A stretch of DNA of 64,000 nt. Source: Mycobacterium sp. (GTDB lineage: Bacteria; Actinomycetota; Actinomycetes; Mycobacteriales; Mycobacteriaceae). The stretch covers positions 172,377 through 236,376 of the forward strand of contig JACPVR010000019.1 in the NCBI GenBank assembly GCA_016197405.1, given 5' to 3'. The notes under the pieces are model-generated. The model did not search any database. It had not been told where the DNA came from and saw only the letters and a program-made list of their open reading frames with translations. Each line of letters opens with the position of its first letter. The first letter of the stretch is position 1. Both the position numbers and the translations under genes were made by a program. Below, piece after piece: positions 7,865 through 15,451 of the stretch.

Positions 7865-8920
7865 ATGACGAGGACGCCCGCCGACCGACCGCTCAAGGTC
7901 ATCCAGTGGACCACCGGCAATATCGGCCGCCGTTCGCTGCACGCCATCATCGGCCGCCCGGATATGGAACTCGTCGGTGTGTACGCGCACGGCGCGGACA
8001 AGGTGGGCCGGGATGCCGCCGAATTGGCCGGCTGGCCGGAGCCCACCGGGGTGCTCGCCACCAACGATATCGACGAGCTGCTTAGCCTGGGCGCCGATGC
8101 GTGCTGTTACAACCCGCTGTGGCCCGATGTCGACGAACTGGTGCGGTTGCTCGAGTCCGGCGTCAACGTGTGCTCGACGGCGGCATGGATCACCGGCGGC
8201 AAGCAGACTCCGCAGGACCGCGAACGCATCCTCGCCGCCTGTGCAGCGGGCCGATCCACCATCTTCGGCAGCGGCGCGCACCCCGGTATGACCAATATGG
8301 TCGGCATGGTGCTGTCCGGCTCCTGCGAGCGGGTCGACGAGATCAGGATCACCGAATCGGTGGACTGTTCGACCTACGAATCCGCCGAGACCCAGTCGGC
8401 GATGGGTTTCGGTCAGGACCCTCGAACACCTGGTCTGGCCGACAGTGTCCGCCGCGAGAGCGAGGTTTTCGCCGAATCTGCCGCCATGATGGCCGACGCC
8501 ATCGGCGCCCCGTTGGACAAGATGACATTCGACGTCGAATTCACCGCTGCCACTGGAGATTCCGACCTGGGTTTCATGACGATTCCGGCCGGCACGGTGG
8601 GCAGCGTCTACGGTTATCACCGCGGATGGGTCGGTGAGCGCAATGTCGTGTCGGTCGGGTTCAACTGGACCATGGGCCAGCATGTCACCCCACCCAAACC
8701 GCTCGAGCACGGTCACGTCATCCAGGTTTTCGGGATGCCCAACATGCGCACGGTGCTGCACTGCCTGCCGCCCAAGGACTGGACCGAGCCGGGATTCATG
8801 GGCCTCGGGATGATCTACACCGCGATGCCGGTGACCAATGCCGTGCCCGCCGTCGTCGCCGCCCGCCCCGGCATCGCGACACTTGCCGATCTGCCACCGG
8901 TGACGGGCCGCTTCGGCTAG
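7865..8920 (+). CDS. Dihydrodipicolinate-reductase-like NAD(P)-dependent oxidoreductase
   Basis: A 351-residue protein from ATG 7865 with a GGAG ribosome-binding site. The N-terminus is a Rossmann fold with the motif VIQWTTGNIGRRSLHAII, and the sequence follows the actinobacterial dihydrodipicolinate reductase / amine dehydrogenase-like family that also contains 2,4-diaminopentanoate dehydrogenase. A conserved segment FGSGAHPGMTNMVGMV sits near residue 135. True DapB is found elsewhere in mycobacterial genomes and is shorter, so a role in lysine synthesis is unlikely; such proteins are numerous in mycobacteria, often near fatty-acid or sterol genes, with unknown substrates. It follows a TetR gene in the same direction. 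Confidence 0.8.
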   Translation: MTRTPADRPLKVIQWTTGNIGRRSLHAIIGRPDMELVGVYAHGADKVGRDAAELAGWPEPTGVLATNDIDELLSLGADACCYNPLWPDVDELVRLLESGVNVCSTAAWITGGKQTPQDRERILAACAAGRSTIFGSGAHPGMTNMVGMVLSGSCERVDEIRITESVDCSTYESAETQSAMGFGQDPRTPGLADSVRRESEVFAESAAMMADAIGAPLDKMTFDVEFTAATGDSDLGFMTIPAGTVGSVYGYHRGWVGERNVVSVGFNWTMGQHVTPPKPLEHGHVIQVFGMPNMRTVLHCLPPKDWTEPGFMGLGMIYTAMPVTNAVPAVVAARPGIATLADLPPVTGRFG

Positions 8921-8969
8921 TCGAGTCGACGATCCCCGAGGTACGAGGGGTGAGGAGCGAGACAGTCGG

Positions 8970-9809
8970 CTAGTCCTGCGGCGCGTCCACCGAGACGACG
9001 ACTCCCAGCGCGCCCGCCCCGACATGCAGCGCCAGCACCGGCCCGAGGTCGGTGATGATCGCGGGTCGGGCCGCCGGTAACCGCTGCGCCAGGGCGCAGG
9101 CCACTTCTTGCGCGCCGTCCGGATTGTCGACATGGTGCACCGCGATCGACACCGCTGCGGTGCCCGCAACCGCGCATACCTGGTCGAGCATGGTGGCCAC
9201 GGCCTTGCTTGCCGTCCGGACACGTTGTGCAAGAACAAGTTTGCCGCCGTCGATACGCAACAGGGGCTTCAGCGACAGTGCGGTACCCAGCCACGCCGCG
9301 GCGCCGCCGATGCGGCCGCTGCGCCGCAGATTGTCCAGCCGGTGCACCACGATGAAGGCGTGCGTGCTGCCCACCGCCACGCGCGCCGCCTGCGCGACGG
9401 CGTCCAGATCGGCACCGGAACGCGCTGCCTGAGCGGCGGCCAACGCGATGAACCCGGTGCCCATCGCCGCGGACCGGGAGTCCACCACCTGCACCCGGTC
9501 GCCGAGCTGACCGGCGGCCTGCTCGGCGGCACTCAACGTCGACGACAGCGCCGCCGAGATGTGCACCGCCACCACACCGTCGCCGGCACTGGCGGTCAAC
9601 GCCCGCTCGTAGGCCCTGCACAGCTCGTCGGGGGTGGCACCGGCGGTCGTGGCGTGCCGTTCATGGATATCGGCCGGGATATCGTCCACGCCGTCGCTGA
9701 GATCGGATTCGCCGACCAGGATGTGCAACGGGACGACGCTGATGCCGTATCGGGCCGCCAGGTCCGCGGGCAGGCGCGCCGATGAATCGGTCACCACCAC
9801 GACGGGCAT
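8970..9809 (-). CDS. DegV family fatty-acid-binding protein
   Basis: A 279-residue protein from ATG 9809 (MPVVVVTDSSARLPADLA), with the DegV TDSxxDLP-type opening, the VVPLHILVGES stretch and the GTGFIALAAAQAA segment near residue 110. DegV (FakB) proteins bind acyl chains; in Firmicutes they present fatty acids to FakA kinase, while the actinobacterial role is unclear. No FakA is in this window. The start lies one base after the octT stop, so it closes the nadD-rsfS-gpgP-octT-degV operon, as Rv2417c does in M. tuberculosis. The frame extends upstream to 9947, but the ATG at 9809 gives the family length. Confidence 0.93.
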   Translation of the reverse strand: MPVVVVTDSSARLPADLAARYGISVVPLHILVGESDLSDGVDDIPADIHERHATTAGATPDELCRAYERALTASAGDGVVAVHISAALSSTLSAAEQAAGQLGDRVQVVDSRSAAMGTGFIALAAAQAARSGADLDAVAQAARVAVGSTHAFIVVHRLDNLRRSGRIGGAAAWLGTALSLKPLLRIDGGKLVLAQRVRTASKAVATMLDQVCAVAGTAAVSIAVHHVDNPDGAQEVACALAQRLPAARPAIITDLGPVLALHVGAGALGVVVSVDAPQD

Positions 9810-9810
9810 G

Positions 9811-10566
9811 TCAGCGCCCGGCGTTCTCGGTGGCCACGCCCGCTTGCGCGAGCGCGGAAAGCATCGACTCGGCCACCGCACGGTGACCCTCGAAATTCCA
9901 GTGGATACCGTCCGGATTGCCCCGGCCGGCGTAGATGTGTTCGCCAACGGCAGCTTTCAGATCCACGAGCGGCACGTGGTTTTCGTCTGCCCAGGCGGTT
10001 ATCGCCGCGACAGTGCCGGGCCGGCCGTGGTGCGCCCGCCCGTAGGTGTCGGCGATGTGCACACTCGGCAGCGATGCGACGAACGGTATGCCGGGCCGGT
10101 TGAAATCGATTGCGCCGCGCGTCATCTCCAGATACTCGGCGCTCAGGTGCGGCGGTAGCGCCGCCCGTGCGATACCGGAGAACCTCGGCTGCGCCCAGGC
10201 GTAACCCGTTCTGACCCAGCGCCGCAACCATGGTGGGCGGATGTAGCGGATCAGCTCACGCACCGCCGTCGGCAATGGCGACGGCAGCGAGTCCATCCCT
10301 CCGGTGGCGAATATGACGGCACCGGCCCGCGGCAAGGCGGCCCAGGATCGCGGATCCTGGGTGGCGGCCCACCACACGTCGCGGCACGTCCACCCGATTC
10401 GGCCGATCAGTTCCAGATCCCAACCCAGTTGCTCTGCAACGATATTGGGCCAGATACGGGGGTCGTCGGCGGGTAGCCCGCCGGTGGGACCGTAGTACGA
10501 CAGTGAATCGCAGAACACCAGCAGCGTCGGCCGAGCGGCCGGCGGCGAGCCAGTGTCAGAGGACAT
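9811..10566 (-). CDS. octT: SGNH-type octanoyltransferase of methylglucose lipopolysaccharide synthesis (OctT)
   Basis: A 251-residue protein from ATG 10566, overlapping the gpgP stop by 11 bases. It has the SGNH/GDSL features: the nucleophile region LVFCDSLSYYGPTGG near residue 20, the ATGGMDSLPSP block and the catalytic Asp-His segment NPDGIHWNFEGHRAVAE near the C-terminus. Position and sequence match Rv2418c, described as the transferase that puts octanoate on early intermediates (diglucosylglycerate) of mycobacterial methylglucose lipopolysaccharides. It is next to gpgP, which works in the same pathway. The frame extends further upstream to 10671, but the chosen ATG gives a length close to the 247 residues of the M. 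tuberculosis protein. Confidence 0.88.
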   Translation of the reverse strand: MSSDTGSPPAARPTLLVFCDSLSYYGPTGGLPADDPRIWPNIVAEQLGWDLELIGRIGWTCRDVWWAATQDPRSWAALPRAGAVIFATGGMDSLPSPLPTAVRELIRYIRPPWLRRWVRTGYAWAQPRFSGIARAALPPHLSAEYLEMTRGAIDFNRPGIPFVASLPSVHIADTYGRAHHGRPGTVAAITAWADENHVPLVDLKAAVGEHIYAGRGNPDGIHWNFEGHRAVAESMLSALAQAGVATENAGR

Positions 10567-11236
10567 CGTTGGCGACCTGCGCCGAGGCGTTCCAGACGTC
10601 GAGGCGCCAGTTGATCTCGTCGGCACCGGCGTCGTCGTCACCATGCCCGGACAGTTGCACCCAGCTGGCATTGCCCATACCGCCGAGGATCGGCCAGTTG
10701 TCCACCGGCAACGCCAACAGGGCCGCCGACAACGCCGCTATGAGTCCACCGTGGGCCACCAACACCACCGGGCGGTCGGGTTCGTCGCGCCCCCAATCGG
10801 GATGCGCGTCGAGCAGCTCGGTGACCAGCGGCAGGCTGCGTTCCGCGACGTCGACGCGGCTCTCCCCGCCGTGCGGCGCCCACCGTGCGTCATCGCGCCA
10901 CGCCAGCCGGGCTCCGGGGGCGACATCGTCAACTTCGAGGTGCGTCAGGCCCTGCCAGTCGCCCAGATGGGTTTCGCGCAGCCGGGTGTCCACCTCGACG
11001 GGCAACCCGGTGCGCTCACCGAGTGCCGTGGCCGTCTCGTAGGCGCGGCGCAGGTCGGACGAAACAATAACCAGGGGTTGACGTTTCGCTAGCACCTCGG
11101 CCGCCGCAACCGCCTGCGCCCGGCCCAGATCGGTCAGGTCGGTGTCCAGCTGGCCCTGCATCCGGCTGCCGGCATTCCATTCGGTCTGACCGTGTCGCAG
11201 CATCACCAGCCGCCGGATACGCCTGGGCGCACTCAC
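10556..11236 (-). CDS. gpgP: Glucosyl-3-phosphoglycerate phosphatase (GpgP)
   Basis: A 226-residue histidine phosphatase from GTG 11236, whose GTGA overlaps the rsfS stop. The phospho-acceptor motif MLRHGQTEWNAGSRMQGQLD is at residue 12, and the second catalytic histidine lies in VLVAHGGLIAALSAALL. The family and position match Rv2419c, which removes phosphate from glucosyl-3-phosphoglycerate to give glucosylglycerate, the primer of methylglucose lipopolysaccharide. Upstream in-frame codons to 11287 lack family similarity, so the GTG at 11236 is chosen. Confidence 0.9.
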   Translation of the reverse strand: MSAPRRIRRLVMLRHGQTEWNAGSRMQGQLDTDLTDLGRAQAVAAAEVLAKRQPLVIVSSDLRRAYETATALGERTGLPVEVDTRLRETHLGDWQGLTHLEVDDVAPGARLAWRDDARWAPHGGESRVDVAERSLPLVTELLDAHPDWGRDEPDRPVVLVAHGGLIAALSAALLALPVDNWPILGGMGNASWVQLSGHGDDDAGADEINWRLDVWNASAQVANDVL

Positions 11237-11607
11237 GATTCGACCTCGGAGCCGGTGTCCACCGGGATCACCGGGCAGTCGCGCCACAGCCGATCCAGGG
11301 CGTAGAAATCCCGCTCGTCGCGGTGCTGGACGTGCACCACGATGTCGACATAGTCGAGCAACACCCAGCGCCCCTCCCGGGTGCCTTCGCGGCGGGCCGG
11401 CTTGTACCCGGCGGCGCGCATCTTGTCCTCGACCTCGTCGACGATGGCGTTGACCTGCCGGTCGTTGGCACCGGTGGCGATCACGAAACAGTCGGTGATG
11501 ACGAGCTGGCCGGAGACGTCGATGACGACGATGTCCTCGGCGAGCTTGTCGGCGGCGGCGCGGGCGGCCACCCCGGCCATTCTTATGGCCTCGTCGGTGG
11601 CGGTCAC
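11233..11607 (-). CDS. rsfS: Ribosome silencing factor RsfS (DUF143)
   Basis: A 124-residue protein from GTG 11607 with the RsfS core LAEDIVVIDVSGQLVITDCF, RQVNAIVDEVEDKM and REGRWVLLDYVDIVVHVQ. RsfS binds ribosomal protein L14 and blocks 30S-50S joining in starved cells. Both ends overlap neighbours by four bases (GTGA with nadD upstream and gpgP downstream), so it is translationally coupled in the nadD operon. This nadD-rsfS pairing is widespread in bacteria. Confidence 0.96.
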   Translation of the reverse strand: MTATDEAIRMAGVAARAAADKLAEDIVVIDVSGQLVITDCFVIATGANDRQVNAIVDEVEDKMRAAGYKPARREGTREGRWVLLDYVDIVVHVQHRDERDFYALDRLWRDCPVIPVDTGSEVES

Positions 11608-12251
11608 GGTTTCTCCTCGTCGGTGGTGCTGGTCAGGTACAGACCGCGTTTGGACACGTACTGCACCACGCCGTCGGGCACCAGGTACCAGATGGGCCGC
11701 GATTGCGCGGCGCGCTTGCGGCAGTCGGTGGACGAGATCGCCAGGGCGGGGATCTCGACCAGGGTCAAGGCGTCTTCGGGCAGTTCGGCCATCGCGGCCG
11801 CGATGTGTTTACCGTCCAGCTCGAAGCCGGGGCGGCTGACGCCGACGAACCGGGCCATCGAGAACAGATCCTCCCAGTTCTGCCAGGACAGGATCGACCC
11901 CAACGCGTCGGCGCCGGTGATGAAGAACAGCTCGGCGTCGGTGTTGAGGGCCTGCAGGTCACGCAGGGTGTCCTTGGTGTAAGTGGCCCCGCCGCGGTCG
12001 ATATCGACGCGACTGACCGAGAACCTGGGGTTGGAGGCGGTGGCGATGACCGTCATCAGATAGCGGTCCTCGGCGGCGGTGACATGCCTGCCCTGTTTCT
12101 GCCAGGGTTCACCGGTCGGGACGAACACCACCTGGTCAAGATCGAACAGGTCGGCGACCTCACTGGCAGCGACCAGGTGTCCGTGATGGATGGGATCGAA
12201 CGTCCCGCCCATTACGCCCAGCCGTCTGGGCCGGTACCTGCCCGGTTGCAC
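11604..12251 (-). CDS. nadD: Nicotinate-nucleotide adenylyltransferase
   Basis: A 215-residue protein whose nucleotidyltransferase motif GVMGGTFDPIHHGHLVAA lies at residues 12-29 and whose second conserved motif LAISSTDCRKRAAQ is near the C-terminus. NadD adenylates nicotinic acid mononucleotide in NAD synthesis; nadE, for the next step, is at 19062-21098. I place the start at GTG 12251, giving a length near the 211 residues of M. tuberculosis NadD; the frame is open to 12308 and no strong ribosome-binding site decides between them. It is the first gene of the nadD-rsfS-gpgP-octT-degV operon. Confidence 0.93.
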   Translation of the reverse strand: MQPGRYRPRRLGVMGGTFDPIHHGHLVAASEVADLFDLDQVVFVPTGEPWQKQGRHVTAAEDRYLMTVIATASNPRFSVSRVDIDRGGATYTKDTLRDLQALNTDAELFFITGADALGSILSWQNWEDLFSMARFVGVSRPGFELDGKHIAAAMAELPEDALTLVEIPALAISSTDCRKRAAQSRPIWYLVPDGVVQYVSKRGLYLTSTTDEEKP

Positions 12252-12320
12252 GATAGGCCAGCTTACTGGAGGCTTTCCGGCGCCGAGACCGGCGTTTTGG
12301 CGCCTCACACTCGCACTTGT

Positions 12321-12344
12321 CCGCCCGAACGTGCGTTTGGGCGG
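12321..12344. repeat. 24-base near-perfect palindrome upstream of nadD
   Basis: CCGCCCGAACG at 12321-12331 and CGTTTGGGCGG at 12334-12344 pair with one mismatch around a two-base centre. It lies in the 272-base gap between divergent nadD and the gene at 12524, so it could be an operator or a cruciform; I see no recognisable regulator site. Confidence 0.4.
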
Positions 12345-12523
12345 TGGATAGCGCGAGTCGGCCGGTCGAGTAGCCGGTTACGCGCGCCCCGGATGCCTCG
12401 GCCGAGTCACACTCCGGGTGACGGTTATCGGAGTGACACCTAACCGTGAAGGCGTTGAGACGGACCGAGTCGTCCGCCCAGCACCGGAAACAACACACCA
12501 AGCTCTCCAGAGGGGGAAGAGCG

Positions 12524-13087
12524 ATGACAGCGCACGTTCGATCACTAGACGACGGCGATCGGTCGATCTCGACGGCGAGACTTACGCTCTATGCCGGGAT
12601 CGTCACCGCACTCATCACTGCGGTGCCGGCGACCATCGCGGCGATACACGACTTCGGTGAGGGCGACGTCGCTTCGACACAGCCGTCGACAGTGATCACG
12701 GATTCACCACTCGGTTCGATCGATGCGGTGACGGTGGACGGCTCGGACGTCTACGTGACCGGCTCGGCGCGCCCGGATGTCAGCAGCGTGGTGGTGATGA
12801 TCCCGGGCCGCAAAGAGGGCGGCAACTACTGGTACACCAGCACCGAAGTTCACGACCAGAAGTGGGACGCCGTGATCCAGACGGGGGCAGACCTGCCGTC
12901 CAAGTTCCGGACCATCGCCCGGTACCGGGAGGATCAGCCTGCCGTCGCGGCGCTGGCCTACGCGCCGGATCCGTCGACGCCGCCACCGCCGCCGGGGGTC
13001 GACGCCAATTGCGTGGTCCAGAATGGCGACGCCTGCTTCACGCAGCCAGGCTGGGGGCAGGCCTCAGTGTCCGAGGTCGAACGCTGA
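12524..13087 (+). CDS. Hypothetical membrane-anchored protein
   Basis: A 187-residue protein I do not recognise. The start at ATG 12524 is set by the strong purine run AGAGGGGGAAGAGCG just upstream, although the frame is open from 12446. One membrane segment is visible at about residues 22-42 (RLTLYAGIVTALITAVPATIA), after a short cytoplasmic head, followed by an exported region with a beta-rich sequence (VDGSDVYVTGSARPDVSSVV), a proline stretch (PSTPPPPPGVD) and two cysteines near the C-terminus (NCVVQNGDACF) that could form a disulfide. It is convergent with the VWA gene, with only 8 bases between stops. In M. tuberculosis this position holds Rv2422, which seems unrelated. Confidence 0.7.
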   Translation: MTAHVRSLDDGDRSISTARLTLYAGIVTALITAVPATIAAIHDFGEGDVASTQPSTVITDSPLGSIDAVTVDGSDVYVTGSARPDVSSVVVMIPGRKEGGNYWYTSTEVHDQKWDAVIQTGADLPSKFRTIARYREDQPAVAALAYAPDPSTPPPPPGVDANCVVQNGDACFTQPGWGQASVSEVER

Positions 13088-13095
13088 GCGCACCC

Positions 13096-14544
13096 TCAGA
13101 CCGGGAGCAGCTGGTCGATCACCGCGGCCAGCTGCTTGGCCGAGCGGCATTCGTGCATGGTGATGATGTCCTCGTAGCGCGGCACCGCCGAGTCGCCGCT
13201 ACCCCACAGGTGCCGGGGCTCGGGGTTGAGCCAGTGCGCGTGCCTACTGGCGGACACCATGTGTTCGAGCAGGCCGGTCTCCGGGTTGCGGTAGTTGTTG
13301 CGTCCGTCGCCGAGCACCAGCAGCGAGCTGCGCGGTGAGAGCACGCCGGGGAACTGGTCGAGGAACGAGACGAATGCGTGCCCGTAGTCGCTGTGCCCGT
13401 CGCGGGTGTACACGCCCGCTTCGCGGGTGATGCGCTGCACCGCGACAGCTAGGTCGGCGTCGGGCCCGAACAGGTGCGTCACCTCGTCGGTGGTGTCGAT
13501 GAACGCGAAAACCCGGACCCGGGAGAACTGCTGGCGCAGCGCGTGCACCAGCATCAGGGTGAAATGGCTGAAACCGGCCACCGATCCCGAGACATCGCAC
13601 AGCACCACCAGCTCGGGTCGGGCCGGGCGCGGTTTGCGCAGCACCACGTCGATGGGCACCCCGCCGGTCGACATCGACTTGCGCAGTGTCTTGCGCAGAT
13701 CGATCTGCCCGGCGCGGTGCCTGCGCCGCTTGGCGGCCAGCCGGGTGGCAAGGGTGCGCGCCAGCGGGGCGACGACGCGGCGCATCTGGCGCAGCTGCTC
13801 CCCCGACGCACGCAGGAACTCGACGTTCTCCGACAGCTGCGGAATGCCGTACATCTGCACGTGCTCGCGGCCCAGCTGCTCGGCGGTGCGGCGCTTGGTC
13901 TCCGATTCGACCATTTTGCGCAATTGGGTTATACGTTGGGCGGCAAGGGCTTTGGCGATCTGCTCCTGTGTCGGCGTGGGATCCTCGCCGTATCCGGCGA
14001 GCAGACCGGCCAGCAGCTTGCCCTCCAGCTCGTCCAATGCCATCGACTTGAGGGCCTGATACGACGAGTACGACGGCCCACGGCTTGAGTTGTAGCGGCC
14101 GTAGGCCTCGACGATCGCCGCGATCATCGCCGTCAGCCGGTCGTCCAAGCTGGCCAGATCTTGGTTGTCGCTGAGCAGATCGAGCAGCATCTGCCGCATG
14201 GCCTCGACGTCGTCGGGCGGCAACGGCTGCTGACGGTCCTCGGTGTCGTCGGACTCGTCGTCGATGACGGTGCGGTCGCCGAACGCGGCCGGCCACCACA
14301 GGTCGAACAGTGCGTCGTAGGTTTCGCGGTGGTCGGGGCGGCGCAGCACCGCACACGCCAGACCCTCCCGCAGGATCTCGCGATCGCCCAGACCCAGTGC
14401 CGCCATCACCCGGCCGGCGTCGACGGTTTCGGAGGGCCCGACGTTGATGCCCTGCCCGCGCAACGCCTCGACGAACTCGACGAGATGGCCCGGCAGCCCG
14501 TGCGGCGCCAGCGGTTGAGGGGGTCGGGTGCGTCGGGCCACCAT
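13096..14544 (-). CDS. VWA domain protein (CoxE-like), MoxR partner
   Basis: A 482-residue protein from ATG 14544 (MVARRTRPPQPLAPHG), overlapping the MoxR stop as TGATG. The N-terminal two thirds are helical; the C-terminal third is a von Willebrand A domain with the metal-binding motif VVLCDVSGSVAGFSHFTLML (DxSxS) near residue 315. CoxE-like proteins act with MoxR AAA ATPases as metal-dependent chaperone or remodelling pairs. Here the MoxR gene is directly upstream and overlapping. The pair matches Rv2425c-Rv2426c in order; clients are unknown. The reading frame is open further upstream to 15234 but that part is antisense-like shadow over the MoxR gene. Confidence 0.92.
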   Translation of the reverse strand: MVARRTRPPQPLAPHGLPGHLVEFVEALRGQGINVGPSETVDAGRVMAALGLGDREILREGLACAVLRRPDHRETYDALFDLWWPAAFGDRTVIDDESDDTEDRQQPLPPDDVEAMRQMLLDLLSDNQDLASLDDRLTAMIAAIVEAYGRYNSSRGPSYSSYQALKSMALDELEGKLLAGLLAGYGEDPTPTQEQIAKALAAQRITQLRKMVESETKRRTAEQLGREHVQMYGIPQLSENVEFLRASGEQLRQMRRVVAPLARTLATRLAAKRRRHRAGQIDLRKTLRKSMSTGGVPIDVVLRKPRPARPELVVLCDVSGSVAGFSHFTLMLVHALRQQFSRVRVFAFIDTTDEVTHLFGPDADLAVAVQRITREAGVYTRDGHSDYGHAFVSFLDQFPGVLSPRSSLLVLGDGRNNYRNPETGLLEHMVSASRHAHWLNPEPRHLWGSGDSAVPRYEDIITMHECRSAKQLAAVIDQLLPV

Positions 14545-15437
14545 CAGTTCAGTCTCAGCTCCCCGGACGCCTTCTGCTGATCGGACTGGTGTTTGAGCAC
14601 CACGCCGAGCGTCGCCGCGATGGTGGCGTCGTCGATGGTGTCCATTCCCAATGCCAGCACCGTGCGGCCCCAGTCGATGGTCTCGGCAACCGACGGCACC
14701 TTCTTGAGTTGCATGCTGCGCAGCACCCCGATGATGCGCACCAGCTCCTCGGCCAGCGCGATGGGCAGCTCGGGAACGCGCGACAGCAGGATGCGACGTT
14801 CCAGATCGGCGTCCGGGAAATCGATGTGCAGGAACAGGCAGCGACGTTTGAGCGCCTCGGACAGTTCGCGGGTGGCATTTGAGGTCAGCAGTGTGAACGG
14901 TTTGCGTTCGGCGACGATGGTGCCCAGCTCGGGCACCGTGACCGCGAAATCGCTGAGCACCTCCAGCAGCAGGCCCTCGATCTCGATGTCCGCCTTGTCG
15001 GTTTCGTCGATGAGCAGCACGGTCGGTTCGGTGCGCCGGATGGCGGTCAGCAGCGGCCGGGTCAGCAGGAATTCCTCGCTGAACACGTCGTCCTTGGTGC
15101 GATCCCAGTCCGCGCCTTCGCCCTGGCCGGCCTGGATGCGCAAGATCTGCTTGGCGTGGTTCCACTCGTAGAGCGCGCGCGCCTCGTCGACACCCTCGTA
15201 GCACTGCAACCGGACCAGCCCCGAACCGGTGCACTGCGCGACGGCACGGGCCAGTTCGGTCTTGCCGACGCCGGCGGGCCCTTCGACGAGCAACGGCTTA
15301 CCGAGCCGGTCGGCGAGGAATACCGCTGTGGCCGTTGCGGTGTCGGGCAGATACCCGGTCTCGGCCAGTCGCCGCGATACGTCGTCGATATCGGCGAACA
15401 GCGGCGCATGCTGGGCCGGGGTGGCGGGGTGGTCCAA
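14544..15437 (-). CDS. MoxR-type AAA+ ATPase
   Basis: A 297-residue AAA+ protein with Walker A GPAGVGKTELARAVA near residue 52, Walker B VLLIDETDKAD, and the sensor motif LTSNATRELSEALKRRC. I choose TTG 15437 as start because it has an AGGAGT site a few bases upstream, 14 bases after the proA stop; an in-frame ATG at 15491 inside proA is the alternative. MoxR ATPases with VWA partners activate or assemble metalloenzymes and surface machines. It lies between proA and the VWA gene in one minus-strand operon. Confidence 0.92.
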   Translation of the reverse strand: MDHPATPAQHAPLFADIDDVSRRLAETGYLPDTATATAVFLADRLGKPLLVEGPAGVGKTELARAVAQCTGSGLVRLQCYEGVDEARALYEWNHAKQILRIQAGQGEGADWDRTKDDVFSEEFLLTRPLLTAIRRTEPTVLLIDETDKADIEIEGLLLEVLSDFAVTVPELGTIVAERKPFTLLTSNATRELSEALKRRCLFLHIDFPDADLERRILLSRVPELPIALAEELVRIIGVLRSMQLKKVPSVAETIDWGRTVLALGMDTIDDATIAATLGVVLKHQSDQQKASGELRLN

Positions 15438-15451
15438 ATTGACTCCTAGTT

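Noticed and set aside
8921..8969. Repeat of CGGCTAGTC around the gap between the reductase and degV genes as an insertion-site duplication
   Set aside because: The 9-base direct repeat has no element between its copies and could arise by chance.
14545..15234. Upstream extension of the VWA reading frame
   Set aside because: The extension overlaps the whole MoxR gene; the TGATG-coupled ATG at 14544 is the natural start.
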